This document shows, piece by piece, positions 1 through 7,927 of a DNA stretch of 64,000 bases. This DNA comes from Streptomyces fagopyri (GTDB taxonomy: Bacteria; Actinomycetota; Actinomycetes; Streptomycetales; Streptomycetaceae). The notes below the pieces were generated by a model that was given only the letters and a program-made list of their open reading frames with translations, was not told where the DNA came from and made no database searches. The DNA lies in assembly GCF_009498275.1 (NCBI RefSeq), contig NZ_CP045643.1, forward strand, positions 7,812,001-7,876,000, read 5' to 3'. Both the position numbers and the translations under genes were made by a program. The stretch's first letter is position 1, and each line of letters starts with the position of its first letter.

Positions 1-231
1 GTACACCTCGACGTACGCCTCCGTACGCCAGCCGAGCGCCGTCGGCTTCACCGTCGCCGTGAACCCGGTGATCACGCCCGTCTCGCGGAGCCGGTCCACC
101 CGCCGCTTGACGGCGGTCGCCGACAGGCCGATCGCCGCGCCGATCTCGGCGAAGCTCGTCCGGGCATTGGCCATCAGGGCCGTGATGATCTTGCGGTCGA
201 GTTCGTCGAACATCCCGGGCTTGCTGTTCAT
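1..231 (-). CDS. Lrp/AsnC family transcriptional regulator, C-terminal part cut by the window edge
   Basis: Reading leftwards from an ATG at 229-231, the protein begins MNSKPGMFDELDRKIITALM and runs off the window after 77 residues. The N-terminal half is a typical Lrp/AsnC winged helix: DELDRKII at the start, then an HTH with the elements EIGAAIGLS and VKRRVDRLRETGVI. The ligand-binding RAM domain is missing because the window ends. Family members sense amino acids and bind DNA as oligomers. It is divergent from the LytTR regulator at 309, with about 77 bases between the starts, so the two may share a control region. Confidence 0.85.
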   Translation of the reverse strand, partial: MNSKPGMFDELDRKIITALMANARTSFAEIGAAIGLSATAVKRRVDRLRETGVITGFTATVKPTALGWRTEAYVEVY

Positions 232-308
232 GGCGGCACTGTATCCAGCGAGAACGTCCATGCCCCGCACATGTCCAGGCGTACGAATCGCTCCTACACT
301 CCACTTCC

Positions 309-1064
309 ATGCTGCGCGTGCTCGCCGTCGACGACGAACAACCGTCCCTGGAGGAGCTTCTCTATCTCCTCAACGCCGATCCCCGGGTCGCCGGCGCCGA
401 GGGCGCGAGCGACGCGACCGAGGCACTGCGCCGGATCAACCGGGCCCTCGCCTCCGGACCCGACGGGCCCGAGGCGATCGACGTCGTCTTCCTCGACATC
501 CACATGCCCGGACTCGACGGACTCGACCTGGCACGGCTGCTCACCGGATTCGCCCATCCGCCGCTGGTCGTCTTCGTCACGGCGCACGAGGGATTCGCCG
601 TCCAGGCCTTCGACCTCAAGGCCGTCGACTACATACTGAAGCCGGTACGCAGGGAGCGCCTCGCCGAGGCCGTCCGCCGGGCGGACCAACTCCGGCGCAC
701 CGCACCGCTGATCCCCGTGCACGAACCCGACCCGGACCACATCTCCGTCGAACTCGGCGGCGTGACCCGCTTCGTGGCCGTGGAGGACATCACCCACGTC
801 GAGGCACACGGGGACTACGCGCGCCTGCACACCGCGCAGGGCAGCCACCTGGTCCGCATACCGCTGTCCACCCTGGAGGAACGCTGGCGCTCCCGCGGCT
901 TCGTCCGCATCCACCGGCGTCACCTCGTCGCCCTGCGCCACATAGGCGAACTCCGCCTGGACGCGGGTACGGTGAGCGTTCTCGTGGACTCCGTCGAACT
1001 CCAGGTCAGCCGTCGGCACACGCGCGAACTGCGTGACCTGCTGATGCGCCGGACCAGCAGCTGA
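309..1064 (+). CDS. LytR/AlgR-type response regulator (receiver plus LytTR DNA-binding domain)
   Basis: 251 aa. The receiver domain has the acidic pair in VLAVDDEQ (residues 4-11), a likely phospho-acceptor Asp63 in FLDIHMPG, and the conserved Lys in the DYILKPV segment. A LytTR DNA-binding domain fills about residues 145-250 (FVRIHRRHLVAL is typical). This family binds direct repeats upstream of target genes. The partner kinase is encoded at 3218-4432, with a symporter and its small membrane partner between them. By analogy with E. coli BtsSR/YpdAB, which sense carboxylates and control transporters, it probably controls the adjacent symporter; this is inference. The ATG at 309 is used because the DNA before it holds no better start. 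Confidence 0.9.
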   Translation: MLRVLAVDDEQPSLEELLYLLNADPRVAGAEGASDATEALRRINRALASGPDGPEAIDVVFLDIHMPGLDGLDLARLLTGFAHPPLVVFVTAHEGFAVQAFDLKAVDYILKPVRRERLAEAVRRADQLRRTAPLIPVHEPDPDHISVELGGVTRFVAVEDITHVEAHGDYARLHTAQGSHLVRIPLSTLEERWRSRGFVRIHRRHLVALRHIGELRLDAGTVSVLVDSVELQVSRRHTRELRDLLMRRTSS

Positions 1065-1075
1065 GGGGGAACGGC

Positions 1076-1435
1076 GTGCCGCAGGACCCGACCGAACGCC
1101 GCGTGGTCGTCACCGGGGCGCCCCGGCGCACCCGCAGGACGTCCGGCTACTACCGGCCGAGGACCGAGATAGACGAACAGACCACGCTGGGCCACACCTA
1201 CGTCCGCTCACTGATGCGCAGTCAACTACGCGCCGCCCTGGTGGTGTTCGCCGTCCTGGTTCTCCTGGTCGGACCGCTGCCCCTGGTCTTCGCCGCGATA
1301 CCGGACGGCGAGCGCCTGGAATGGGCCGTGCTCGGCTTCTGCGTCTACCCGCCCCTGGTCCTGCTGGCCCGCTGGTACGTGCGCCGCGCGGAGCGCAACG
1401 AGAGGGACTTCGTGCGACTGGTCGAGGACCGTTGA
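1076..1435 (+). CDS. Small two-helix membrane protein, DUF485-like
   Basis: 119 aa from a GTG 11 bases after the response regulator stop. A basic soluble N-terminus of about 50 residues is followed by two membrane segments (about residues 57-78 and 89-106) and a charged C-terminus. Size, topology and position directly before an acetate-type symporter match the DUF485 proteins that accompany ActP/MctC transporters. These are thought to assist or regulate the transporter, but no mechanism can be read from the sequence. It is probably co-transcribed with the genes on both sides. Confidence 0.75.
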   Translation: MPQDPTERRVVVTGAPRRTRRTSGYYRPRTEIDEQTTLGHTYVRSLMRSQLRAALVVFAVLVLLVGPLPLVFAAIPDGERLEWAVLGFCVYPPLVLLARWYVRRAERNERDFVRLVEDR

Positions 1436-1478
1436 GGAGCCGTCCGACCGGCGCTCGTGGCGCGGGGAGCACCGCCCG

Positions 1479-3221
1479 GTGAACCAGAACTACGCCGTGC
1501 CCGCCGTCGCCCTCGTCGTCGTCGCGACCGTCCTGGTCGGGGCGTTCGGCCTGCGCATGTCCCGGACCACCTCCGACTTCTATGTGGCCTCACGCACCGT
1601 GGGACCCCGGCTGAACGCGGCCGCGATCAGCGGGGAGTACCTCTCCGCCGCCTCCTTCCTCGGCATCGCGGGCCTGGTGCTGGTCCAGGGCCCGGACATG
1701 CTCTGGTACCCCGTCGGATACACGGCGGGCTACCTCGTGCTGCTCCTGTTCGTCGCCGCCCCGCTGCGCCGCTCCGGCGCCTACACGCTGCCCGACTTCG
1801 CCGAGGCGCGGCTCGGCTCGCAGGCGGTCCGGCGACTCGCCGGTGCCTTCGTCGTCGGCGTGGGCTGGCTCTATCTGCTGCCCCAGCTCCAGGGCGCGGG
1901 GCTCACCCTGGCGGTACTCACCGACGCGCCCGACTGGTTCGGCGGCGTACTCGTCGCGGTCGTCGTGGTCGCCACGGTCGCCGCGGGCGGCATGCGCAGC
2001 ATCACCTTCGTCCAGGCCTTCCAGTACTGGCTGAAACTCACCGCCCTGCTGGTCCCGGCCCTCTTCCTGGTCCTCGCCTGGCAGGGCGACGGCGCCCCGC
2101 GCGACGCCTTCGACGAACCCGCGACCTTCCGCGCGCAGCGGGTCGTCCGCGTCGACGGCACCCTCGACCTGAGACTGCCGGACCCCCTGGCCGTCACCGC
2201 CACGGGAACCGTGGACGGCCACCGCTACCAGAGCGAGCGCGTCCGGCTTCCGGCCGGCGTCCACCGCATCGCGCGCGGCACCCGGCTGACCTTCGCGAAG
2301 GGGGACCCGGTACCGACCGCCGACCGCGCCGGCGACGGCGGCATGTCGACCTCGCCCGCGGCCGGCCGCGAGGAACGCCCCCTCTACGCCACCTACGGAC
2401 TGATCCTCGCCACCTTCCTCGGCACCATGGGACTCCCGCACGTGGTCGTCCGCTTCTACACGAGCCCGCACGGAGTCGCCGCCCGCCGCACCACCGTCGC
2501 CGTCCTCGGCCTGATCGGCGCCTTCTACTTCCTGCCGCCCGTCTACGGGGCGCTGGGCCGCCTCTACGCTCCCGAACTCAGCCTCACCGGGAACGCGGAC
2601 GCCGCCGTCCTGCTGCTCCCGGACCGCGTGATCGGGGGACTCGGCGCCGACCTGCTGGGCGCGCTGGTGGCCGGCGGCGCCTTCGCCGCGTTCCTGTCCA
2701 CCGCGTCCGGACTGACCATGGCGGTGGCCGGGGTCCTCACCCAGGACGTGCTGCCCTCGCGAGGGGTCCGCCACTTCAGACTCGGCACGGTGCTCGCCAT
2801 GGTGGTGCCGCTCGCCGCCAGCGTGATGGTGGGCGGACTGCCCGTCGCCGACGCCGTGGGACTCGCCTTCGCCGTGTCCGCCTCCTCCTTCTGCCCCCTG
2901 CTCGTCCTCGGCATCTGGTGGCGGCGGCTGACACCGCAGGGCGCGGCCGCCGGCATGGTGATCGGCGGCGGCGCGGCCTTCCTCGCGGTCGCCGCGACCA
3001 TGGCCGGCTACCCCGGTTCCGGCACGCCGCACGCGCTGCTCGCCTGGCCCGCGCTCTGGTCGGTCCCCCTCGGATTCCTCACCATGATCCTGGTGTCGCT
3101 GGCGACGCCGGGCCGGGTACCGCAGGGCACGGCGGCGATCCTCGCCCGCTTCCACCTCCCCGAGGAACTGTCCGACGGCCAGGTGCGCGCGGCCGCGCAC
3201 ACGAAGGAGGCCGAGGTATGA
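1479..3221 (+). CDS. Sodium/solute symporter, cation-acetate (ActP/MctC-like) type
   Basis: 580 aa from a GTG at 1479, in the range usual for ActP-type SSS transporters (about 550-590 aa). About 13 hydrophobic segments are visible. Family signatures are the early SDFYVASRTVGP and ISGEYLSAASFLG segments, and QAFQYWLKLTALL before a large loop of about 100 residues (about 210-300) that is soluble and charged. Acetate symporters carry a similar insertion. The probable role is proton- or sodium-driven uptake of short carboxylates such as acetate or pyruvate. The last codon overlaps the kinase start (ATGA at 3218-3221), so the two are translationally coupled. Confidence 0.88.
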   Translation: MNQNYAVPAVALVVVATVLVGAFGLRMSRTTSDFYVASRTVGPRLNAAAISGEYLSAASFLGIAGLVLVQGPDMLWYPVGYTAGYLVLLLFVAAPLRRSGAYTLPDFAEARLGSQAVRRLAGAFVVGVGWLYLLPQLQGAGLTLAVLTDAPDWFGGVLVAVVVVATVAAGGMRSITFVQAFQYWLKLTALLVPALFLVLAWQGDGAPRDAFDEPATFRAQRVVRVDGTLDLRLPDPLAVTATGTVDGHRYQSERVRLPAGVHRIARGTRLTFAKGDPVPTADRAGDGGMSTSPAAGREERPLYATYGLILATFLGTMGLPHVVVRFYTSPHGVAARRTTVAVLGLIGAFYFLPPVYGALGRLYAPELSLTGNADAAVLLLPDRVIGGLGADLLGALVAGGAFAAFLSTASGLTMAVAGVLTQDVLPSRGVRHFRLGTVLAMVVPLAASVMVGGLPVADAVGLAFAVSASSFCPLLVLGIWWRRLTPQGAAAGMVIGGGAAFLAVAATMAGYPGSGTPHALLAWPALWSVPLGFLTMILVSLATPGRVPQGTAAILARFHLPEELSDGQVRAAAHTKEAEV

Positions 3222-4432
3222 GCGGATTCCTGGCCGGGCTGTGCGTGGCCGTCCTCCCCCTGCTCGCCGCCGGGTTCTGGCTCGGCAGGCGGACGGCGCG
3301 GCCCGAGAACCTCGGCGGCCTCGGCACGCCCGTCGAGCACGCCACCTTCGAGACCCTGCACACCGCGTCGCTCGCCGCGCCCCCGCTGCGCGCGGGCCTC
3401 ACCGGCGAGACCGCCCGCAGGTCGGCGCGCCGGCTGCGCACCCTGCTGGGCACCGACGCGCTCTGCCTCACCGACCAGGACACCGTCCTGGCCTGGGACG
3501 GCATCGGGGAGCACCATCGCACCGAGATCATGGACCGGCTCGGCGGACCGCTGGAGAGCGGCCGGGGCGAGGCCTTCCGGCTGCGGTGCGACGAGCCGGA
3601 CTGCGTACTGCGCTGGGCCGTGGTCGCGCCGCTCACCGTCGACGACCGGGTGCACGGAGCGCTCGTGGCCTGCGCGCCCCGCGAGTCCGCCGTGCTCGTC
3701 CGGGCCGCGGGAGAGGTGGCCCGCTGGGTCTCGGTGCAACTGGAACTCGCCGACCTCGACCGATCCCGTACCCGCCTGATCGAGGCCGAGATCAAGGCCC
3801 TGCGCGCCCAGATCTCCCCGCACTTCATCTTCAACTCGCTCGCGGTGATCGCCTCGTTCGTCCGCACCGACCCGGAGCGCGCCCGCGAACTGCTGCTGGA
3901 GTTCGCGGACTTCACCCGCTACTCGTTCCGCAGGCATGGTGACTTCACCACCCTCGCCGACGAACTGCACGCCATCGACCACTACCTGGCACTCGTACGG
4001 GCCCGGTTCGGCGACCGGCTCTCGGTCACCCTGCAGATCGCGCCCGAGGTGCTGCCGGTGGCGCTGCCCTTCCTCTGTCTCCAGCCCTTGGTGGAGAACG
4101 CCGTCAAACACGGACTGGAGGGCAAGGCCGACAAGTCGAACAAGAGCCACATCAGCATCACCGCGCAGGACGCGGGCGCCGAGGCGCTGGTCGTCATCGA
4201 GGACAACGGCACCGGCATGGACCCCGAACGGCTGCGCCGCATCCTCACCGGTGAGGTCAGCCCCTCGGACGGCATCGGTCTGTCCAATGTCGACGACCGG
4301 CTGCGCCAGGTCTACGGGGACGACTACGGCCTCGTCATCGAGACCGCGGTCGGGGCCGGCATGAGGATCACCGCCCGGCTGCCCAAGTACCAACCGGGCG
4401 TGCACTCGGCGGGACGGCTGCCCCGGCAGTGA
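3218..4432 (+). CDS. LytS-type sensor histidine kinase, cytoplasmic GAF-like sensor
   Basis: 404 aa. One N-terminal membrane helix (about residues 5-22) is followed by a GAF-like region (about 55-170). Then comes the LytS/His_kinase core with the phospho-acceptor His202 in QISPHFIFNSLAVIASF, a region with PLVENAVKHGLEG, and an ATP-lid with EDNGTGMD and SDGIGLSNVDDRL. Unlike classical LytS proteins it lacks the five-helix sensor domain, so sensing is probably cytoplasmic or through the neighbouring symporter. The start is the ATG inside the symporter stop (ATGA). It is the likely partner of the regulator at 309-1064. Confidence 0.88.
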   Translation: MSGFLAGLCVAVLPLLAAGFWLGRRTARPENLGGLGTPVEHATFETLHTASLAAPPLRAGLTGETARRSARRLRTLLGTDALCLTDQDTVLAWDGIGEHHRTEIMDRLGGPLESGRGEAFRLRCDEPDCVLRWAVVAPLTVDDRVHGALVACAPRESAVLVRAAGEVARWVSVQLELADLDRSRTRLIEAEIKALRAQISPHFIFNSLAVIASFVRTDPERARELLLEFADFTRYSFRRHGDFTTLADELHAIDHYLALVRARFGDRLSVTLQIAPEVLPVALPFLCLQPLVENAVKHGLEGKADKSNKSHISITAQDAGAEALVVIEDNGTGMDPERLRRILTGEVSPSDGIGLSNVDDRLRQVYGDDYGLVIETAVGAGMRITARLPKYQPGVHSAGRLPRQ

Positions 4433-4444
4433 GCGCGAAGGACG

Positions 4445-4603
4445 TCACGCTCCGCGGGCGGCGACCATCGCGATGGTGATCAGGCCGAGCACCACCCAGC
4501 CGAACCACAGCCAGCCGTTGCTGCCGAGCGCGACCGTGTAGGCCGTCACGACAACCAGCCCACCGACGGTGAGCACCCCCATGGTCTTCGTCGAACCGGG
4601 CAT
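4445..4603 (-). CDS. Small hydrophobic protein (52 aa)
   Basis: A short gene reading leftwards from ATG 4601-4603 to TGA 4445-4447. The product starts MPGSTKTMGVLTVGGLVVV and contains two hydrophobic segments separated by SNGWLWFG. It therefore looks like a two-helix membrane peptide. Codon use is normal for a high-GC actinomycete. It lies tail to tail with the LytS-type kinase (12 bases apart). No function can be assigned. Confidence 0.65.
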   Translation of the reverse strand: MPGSTKTMGVLTVGGLVVVTAYTVALGSNGWLWFGWVVLGLITIAMVAARGA

Positions 4604-4712
4604 CGCAGCACACCCCTCTCCCGGCGGGTCCGCGACGCGGGCCGTGGCCTGCGGCCATTTTCACCCGGCGGGAGGAGGATCGCCAGGGCTGGTCCGGCGG
4701 TCTGGAGGTGAT

Positions 4713-5666
4713 TCAGTGGCTGCGGGCGTCGAGCGAGGCCAGGTAGGCGTTGTACGCCTCGAGTTCCTTGTCGCCGTCGCGGTCCGCCGCCCGGTCCGTG
4801 CGGCGGGCCTGCCGCTGCTCGGAGCCGTACCACTGGAACAGCAGCGCGAGCAGCACGAGGACGGAGGGGATCTCGCTGAACGCCCAGGCGATGCCGCCCG
4901 CCGCGTTCTGGTCGGTGAGCGCGTCGATGGCGAGCGAGGCGGGCGGGTTCTTGTACGTCTCGACCATGGGGGTGGACGCCATCATCAGCGCGATGCCGAA
5001 GAACGCGTGGAACGGCATCCCGGCGAACAGTTCCAGCATCCGCAGCAGATAGCCCGGCCGGTGCGGTCCGGGGTCGACGCCCATGATCGGCCAGAAGAAG
5101 ACCAGGCCGACGGCGAGGAAGTGGCACATCATCACGGTGTGCCCCGTCCCCGATCCCATCAGGAAGTCGAAGATGGGGGAGAAGTACAGGGCGTACAGGC
5201 TCGCGATGAACAGCGGGATCGTGAACGCGGGGTGCGTGATGATCCGCATGAAGCGGCTGTGCAGGAACATCAGCAGCAGTTCACGGGGTCCCTTGGTGCC
5301 CCGTCTGGCGGCGACCGGAAGGGCCCGCAGCGCGAGCGTGATCGGTGCCCCGAGCAGGATGAGGATGGGCGACAGCATGCTGATCACCATGTGCTGCACC
5401 ATGTGCACGCTGAACATGACCATGCCGTAGTCGTTCAGACTCGTGCACATCATCAGCATCACGGTCAGCACGCCGACGACGAACGAGACGGTCCGTCCCG
5501 CCGACCACGCGTCGCCGCGACGGGCGAGCCGCACGACCCCCCAGCCGTACAGCCCGAGCCCCACCAGACAGGCGACGAGGAAGAACGGGTCCGCGGACCA
5601 CGCGAGCCCCCTCCCCAGCGTGAACGGCGGCAGATCCATGGTCATGCCGTGCCCGCTGTGTTCCAT
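4713..5666 (-). CDS. ctaG: Cytochrome c oxidase assembly factor, CtaG (caa3) type
   Basis: 317 aa membrane protein with about seven hydrophobic segments and the conserved histidine-rich elements of the CtaG_caa3 family: FSVHMVQHMV near residue 90, and MMCHFLAVGLVFFW near 180. Proteins of this family help insert copper into or assemble terminal oxidase in Gram-positive bacteria; direct copper binding by this one is inferred. The N-terminus MEHSGHGMTMD is rich in His and Met, which fits a metal role. It stands alone, with no oxidase subunit genes next to it. Confidence 0.85.
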   Translation of the reverse strand: MEHSGHGMTMDLPPFTLGRGLAWSADPFFLVACLVGLGLYGWGVVRLARRGDAWSAGRTVSFVVGVLTVMLMMCTSLNDYGMVMFSVHMVQHMVISMLSPILILLGAPITLALRALPVAARRGTKGPRELLLMFLHSRFMRIITHPAFTIPLFIASLYALYFSPIFDFLMGSGTGHTVMMCHFLAVGLVFFWPIMGVDPGPHRPGYLLRMLELFAGMPFHAFFGIALMMASTPMVETYKNPPASLAIDALTDQNAAGGIAWAFSEIPSVLVLLALLFQWYGSEQRQARRTDRAADRDGDKELEAYNAYLASLDARSH

Positions 5667-5794
5667 CCGCCGGCTCCTGATTAGTACGGGTTGTGCTGTC
5701 TGTCCGCACCAGAGTAGAACCGGCCCCGGTCACCGCCATGACCGGGGTAGGCGTCCGCGCCGCGGCGAGGGGCGCGGGGAACCACGGGACAAGC

Positions 5795-5812
5795 CGCCAC
5801 GAACCCGTGGCG
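5795..5812 (-). terminator. Probable terminator of the phosphofructokinase gene
   Basis: A perfect 7-bp inverted repeat (CGCCACG / CGTGGCG) with a 4-base loop, starting 25 bases past the pfkA stop on the minus strand. There is no T-run, as is common for terminators in high-GC actinomycetes. Confidence 0.5.
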
Positions 5813-5836
5813 TGGCCGGCGGGCCGCCTCAGGCCC

Positions 5837-6862
5837 TCAGAGCACGCACTCCGCTTCGGCGTACCGCTCCTCGGGCACCGTCTTCAGCGTCTCCACCGCC
5901 TCCGCGAGGGACACCATCACGATGTCGGTCCCGCGCAGCGCGGTCATCATGCCGAACTCGCCCCGGTGCACGGCCTCCACGGCGTGCCAGCCGAACCGCG
6001 TCGCGAGCACCCGGTCGTACGCGGTCGGTGTGCCGCCGCGCTGAACGTGTCCGAGGATCACCGGACGCGCCTCCTTGCCGAGGCGTTCCTCCAGTTCGAG
6101 GGAGAGCTGCCGGGCGATGCCGGCGAACCGCTCGTGCCCGTAGACGTCCTTCACGCCCTCGTCGAAGGCCATCGTGCCCGCGCGCGGCTTGGCGCCCTCG
6201 GCGGCCACGACGATCGCGAACCGCTTGCCCGCCTCGAAGCGCTCGCCCACCTTGGCCGCCAGCTCCTCGATGTCGAAGGGGCGTTCCGGTACGACGATGG
6301 CGTGGGCGCCGGCCGCCATGCCGGAGTGCAGCGCGATCCAGCCGGTGTGGCGGCCCATGACCTCCACGATCAGCACCCGCTGGTGGGACTCGGCGGTGGT
6401 CTTCAGCCGGTCCAGGGCCTCGGTCGCGACGCCGACGGCCGTGTCGAAGCCGAAGGTCACGTCCGTGACGGCGATGTCGTTGTCGATGGTCTTCGGCACG
6501 CCGACGATCGGCAGACCGCTGTCCGAGAGCAGCCGGGCCGCCTTCAGGGTGCCCTCGCCGCCGATCGGGATGATCGCGTCGAGGCCGAGCTCCTCGACAT
6601 GTCCCCTGGCCCGCTCCACACCGTCACGCAGATGCGCGGGCTGGACCCGGGAGGAGCCGAGCATCGTGCCGCCGCGGGCCAGGATGCCGCTCACCGCGTC
6701 GAGGTCGAGCTTCAGGTAGTCGCACTCCAGAAGACCCTTCCAGCCGTCCCGGAAGCCGATGACCTCGTCGCCGTGGTCGACGACGGCACGGTGCACGACG
6801 GACCGGATGACCGCGTTCAGGCCGGGGCAGTCGCCGCCGGACGTGAGGACACCAATGCGCAT
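5837..6862 (-). CDS. pfkA: 6-phosphofructokinase, ATP-type
   Basis: 341 aa, the usual length for actinomycete PfkA. The chosen start gives MRIGVLTSGGDCPGLNAVIR, the canonical N-terminal phosphate-binding loop; an upstream in-frame start would add 14 non-conserved residues. Other motifs are IGGEGTLKAA (nucleotide site) and the catalytic PKTIDNDIA. The Gly in GGEG points to ATP, while the Lys of PKTIDND is the residue common in pyrophosphate-using enzymes. This hybrid pattern is known for Streptomyces ATP enzymes. It phosphorylates fructose 6-phosphate in glycolysis in the cytoplasm. A hairpin at 7046-7077 separates it from the gatD/murT operon, so it should have its own promoter. Confidence 0.95.
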   Translation of the reverse strand: MRIGVLTSGGDCPGLNAVIRSVVHRAVVDHGDEVIGFRDGWKGLLECDYLKLDLDAVSGILARGGTMLGSSRVQPAHLRDGVERARGHVEELGLDAIIPIGGEGTLKAARLLSDSGLPIVGVPKTIDNDIAVTDVTFGFDTAVGVATEALDRLKTTAESHQRVLIVEVMGRHTGWIALHSGMAAGAHAIVVPERPFDIEELAAKVGERFEAGKRFAIVVAAEGAKPRAGTMAFDEGVKDVYGHERFAGIARQLSLELEERLGKEARPVILGHVQRGGTPTAYDRVLATRFGWHAVEAVHRGEFGMMTALRGTDIVMVSLAEAVETLKTVPEERYAEAECVL

Positions 6863-7045
6863 AGCCCGAAATACCTTCTCAACGTGGGCCGGGGACCGGA
6901 CCACGTTGTCCGGCTGGAATCCCGATCACCCTACCGGCGGGACGGGGTGGTGCCGTAGCAGGCGTCCGCCTGGTGGACGCGGCCGCACAAGTGAGCGGAC
7001 CAGCTGTCAGGCGGGCTCTCTCGCCCACCGTGCCGCACACACCTT

Positions 7046-7077
7046 GGGCGCGCTTGAGGTATCCCTCAAGCGCGCCC
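7046..7077 (-). terminator. Strong hairpin terminator after gatD
   Basis: A perfect 14-bp stem (GGGCGCGCTTGAGG and its complement) with the loop TATC. It lies about 100 bases past the gatD stop and about 180 bases before pfkA, both leftward genes. No T-tract follows. The symmetry means it could work in either direction. Confidence 0.7.
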
Positions 7078-7092
7078 TGTGGACATCGTGCC

Positions 7093-7140
7093 CGGACCGC
7101 CGGACCGCCGGACCGCCGGACCGCCGGACCGCCGGACCGC
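7093..7140. repeat. Octamer tandem repeat, six copies
   Basis: Six perfect copies of CGGACCGC in a row, followed by a degenerate seventh (CGGATGCC). It lies between the gatD stop (7180) and the hairpin at 7046-7077, in the gap 6863-7179. Nothing else was recognised in that gap. Confidence 0.9.
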
Positions 7141-7179
7141 CGGATGCCCGCTCGCGCGTCCCGGTGGTGGCCGGTCGGC

Positions 7180-7908
7180 TCAGGCCGGCTGCTGGGCGGA
7201 GGCGATGCGCTCGCCCCGGAGCGCCTCGTACCACCTGTCGTCGATCGGAGGCAGCGCGTTCACGTCGAGTGCCAGCTTCAGCAGCAGGTCGGCGATCTGC
7301 GGGTTGCGGGCGAGCACGGGACCGTGCATGTACGTACCGAAGACCGTGTCGTTGTACGCGCCCTCGGTGCCGTCGCCCGTGCCGTTGCCCTTGCCGAGCC
7401 GCACCTGCGCGAACGGGCGCGCGGTGGGGCCGAGGTGGGTGACGCCCTGGTGGTTCTCGAAACCGGTCAGCTGCGGCAGGCCCAGGCGCGGGTCGATGTC
7501 CCCGAGCACGTCACCGACGCACCGCTCGCCCTCGCCGCGGGTCGAGACCACGTCGAGCAGGCCGAGGCCCGGCTCGCGCTGCCCCAGGTCGTTGATGAAC
7601 TCGTGGCCGAGGATCTGGTAGCCGGCGCACACCGAGAAGACGATCGCGCCGTTGCCGACCGCGCGGTGCAGGCCCCCGTCGCGGCGCAGCCGCTCCGCGG
7701 CGAGGCGCTGCGGCCGGTCCTCGCCGCCGCCGATCAGATAGATGTCGCCGGAGGTGGGGATCGGCTGGTCGCTGCGCACGTCGAGACGGGCGACGTCGAG
7801 TCCGCGCTGGCGGGCCCGGCGCTCCACGACGAGCGCGTTGCCCTGGTCACCGTAGGTGCTCAGCAGGTCCGGGTAGATCCACACCAGACGCAGGCTGTTG
7901 TCACTCAT
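7180..7908 (-). CDS. gatD: Lipid II isoglutaminyl synthase, glutaminase subunit
   Basis: 242 aa class I glutamine amidotransferase-like protein. The nucleophile Cys94 sits in FSVCAGYQILG and the catalytic His195 in TYMHGPVLARNP, the same numbering as the well-studied S. aureus GatD. It releases ammonia from glutamine for MurT, which amidates D-glutamate in the lipid II stem peptide. The start at 7908 (MSDNSLRLVWIYPDLL) is preferred over an upstream in-frame GTG because conservation begins there. It lies 19 bases after the murT stop, so the two form an operon. Confidence 0.93.
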   Translation of the reverse strand: MSDNSLRLVWIYPDLLSTYGDQGNALVVERRARQRGLDVARLDVRSDQPIPTSGDIYLIGGGEDRPQRLAAERLRRDGGLHRAVGNGAIVFSVCAGYQILGHEFINDLGQREPGLGLLDVVSTRGEGERCVGDVLGDIDPRLGLPQLTGFENHQGVTHLGPTARPFAQVRLGKGNGTGDGTEGAYNDTVFGTYMHGPVLARNPQIADLLLKLALDVNALPPIDDRWYEALRGERIASAQQPA

Positions 7909-7927
7909 TCTCTTCGTCCTCCGTGGC

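Noticed and set aside
1457..3217. Extension of the LytS-type kinase frame upstream across the symporter gene (991 aa)
   Set aside because: The added part is Arg/Pro-rich and overlaps the symporter in another frame; the ATGA overlap at 3218 gives the real start.
5443..6958. Long plus-strand frames opposite the CtaG and PFK genes
   Set aside because: They are antisense shadows of well-supported minus-strand genes with low-complexity Arg/Pro/Gly composition.
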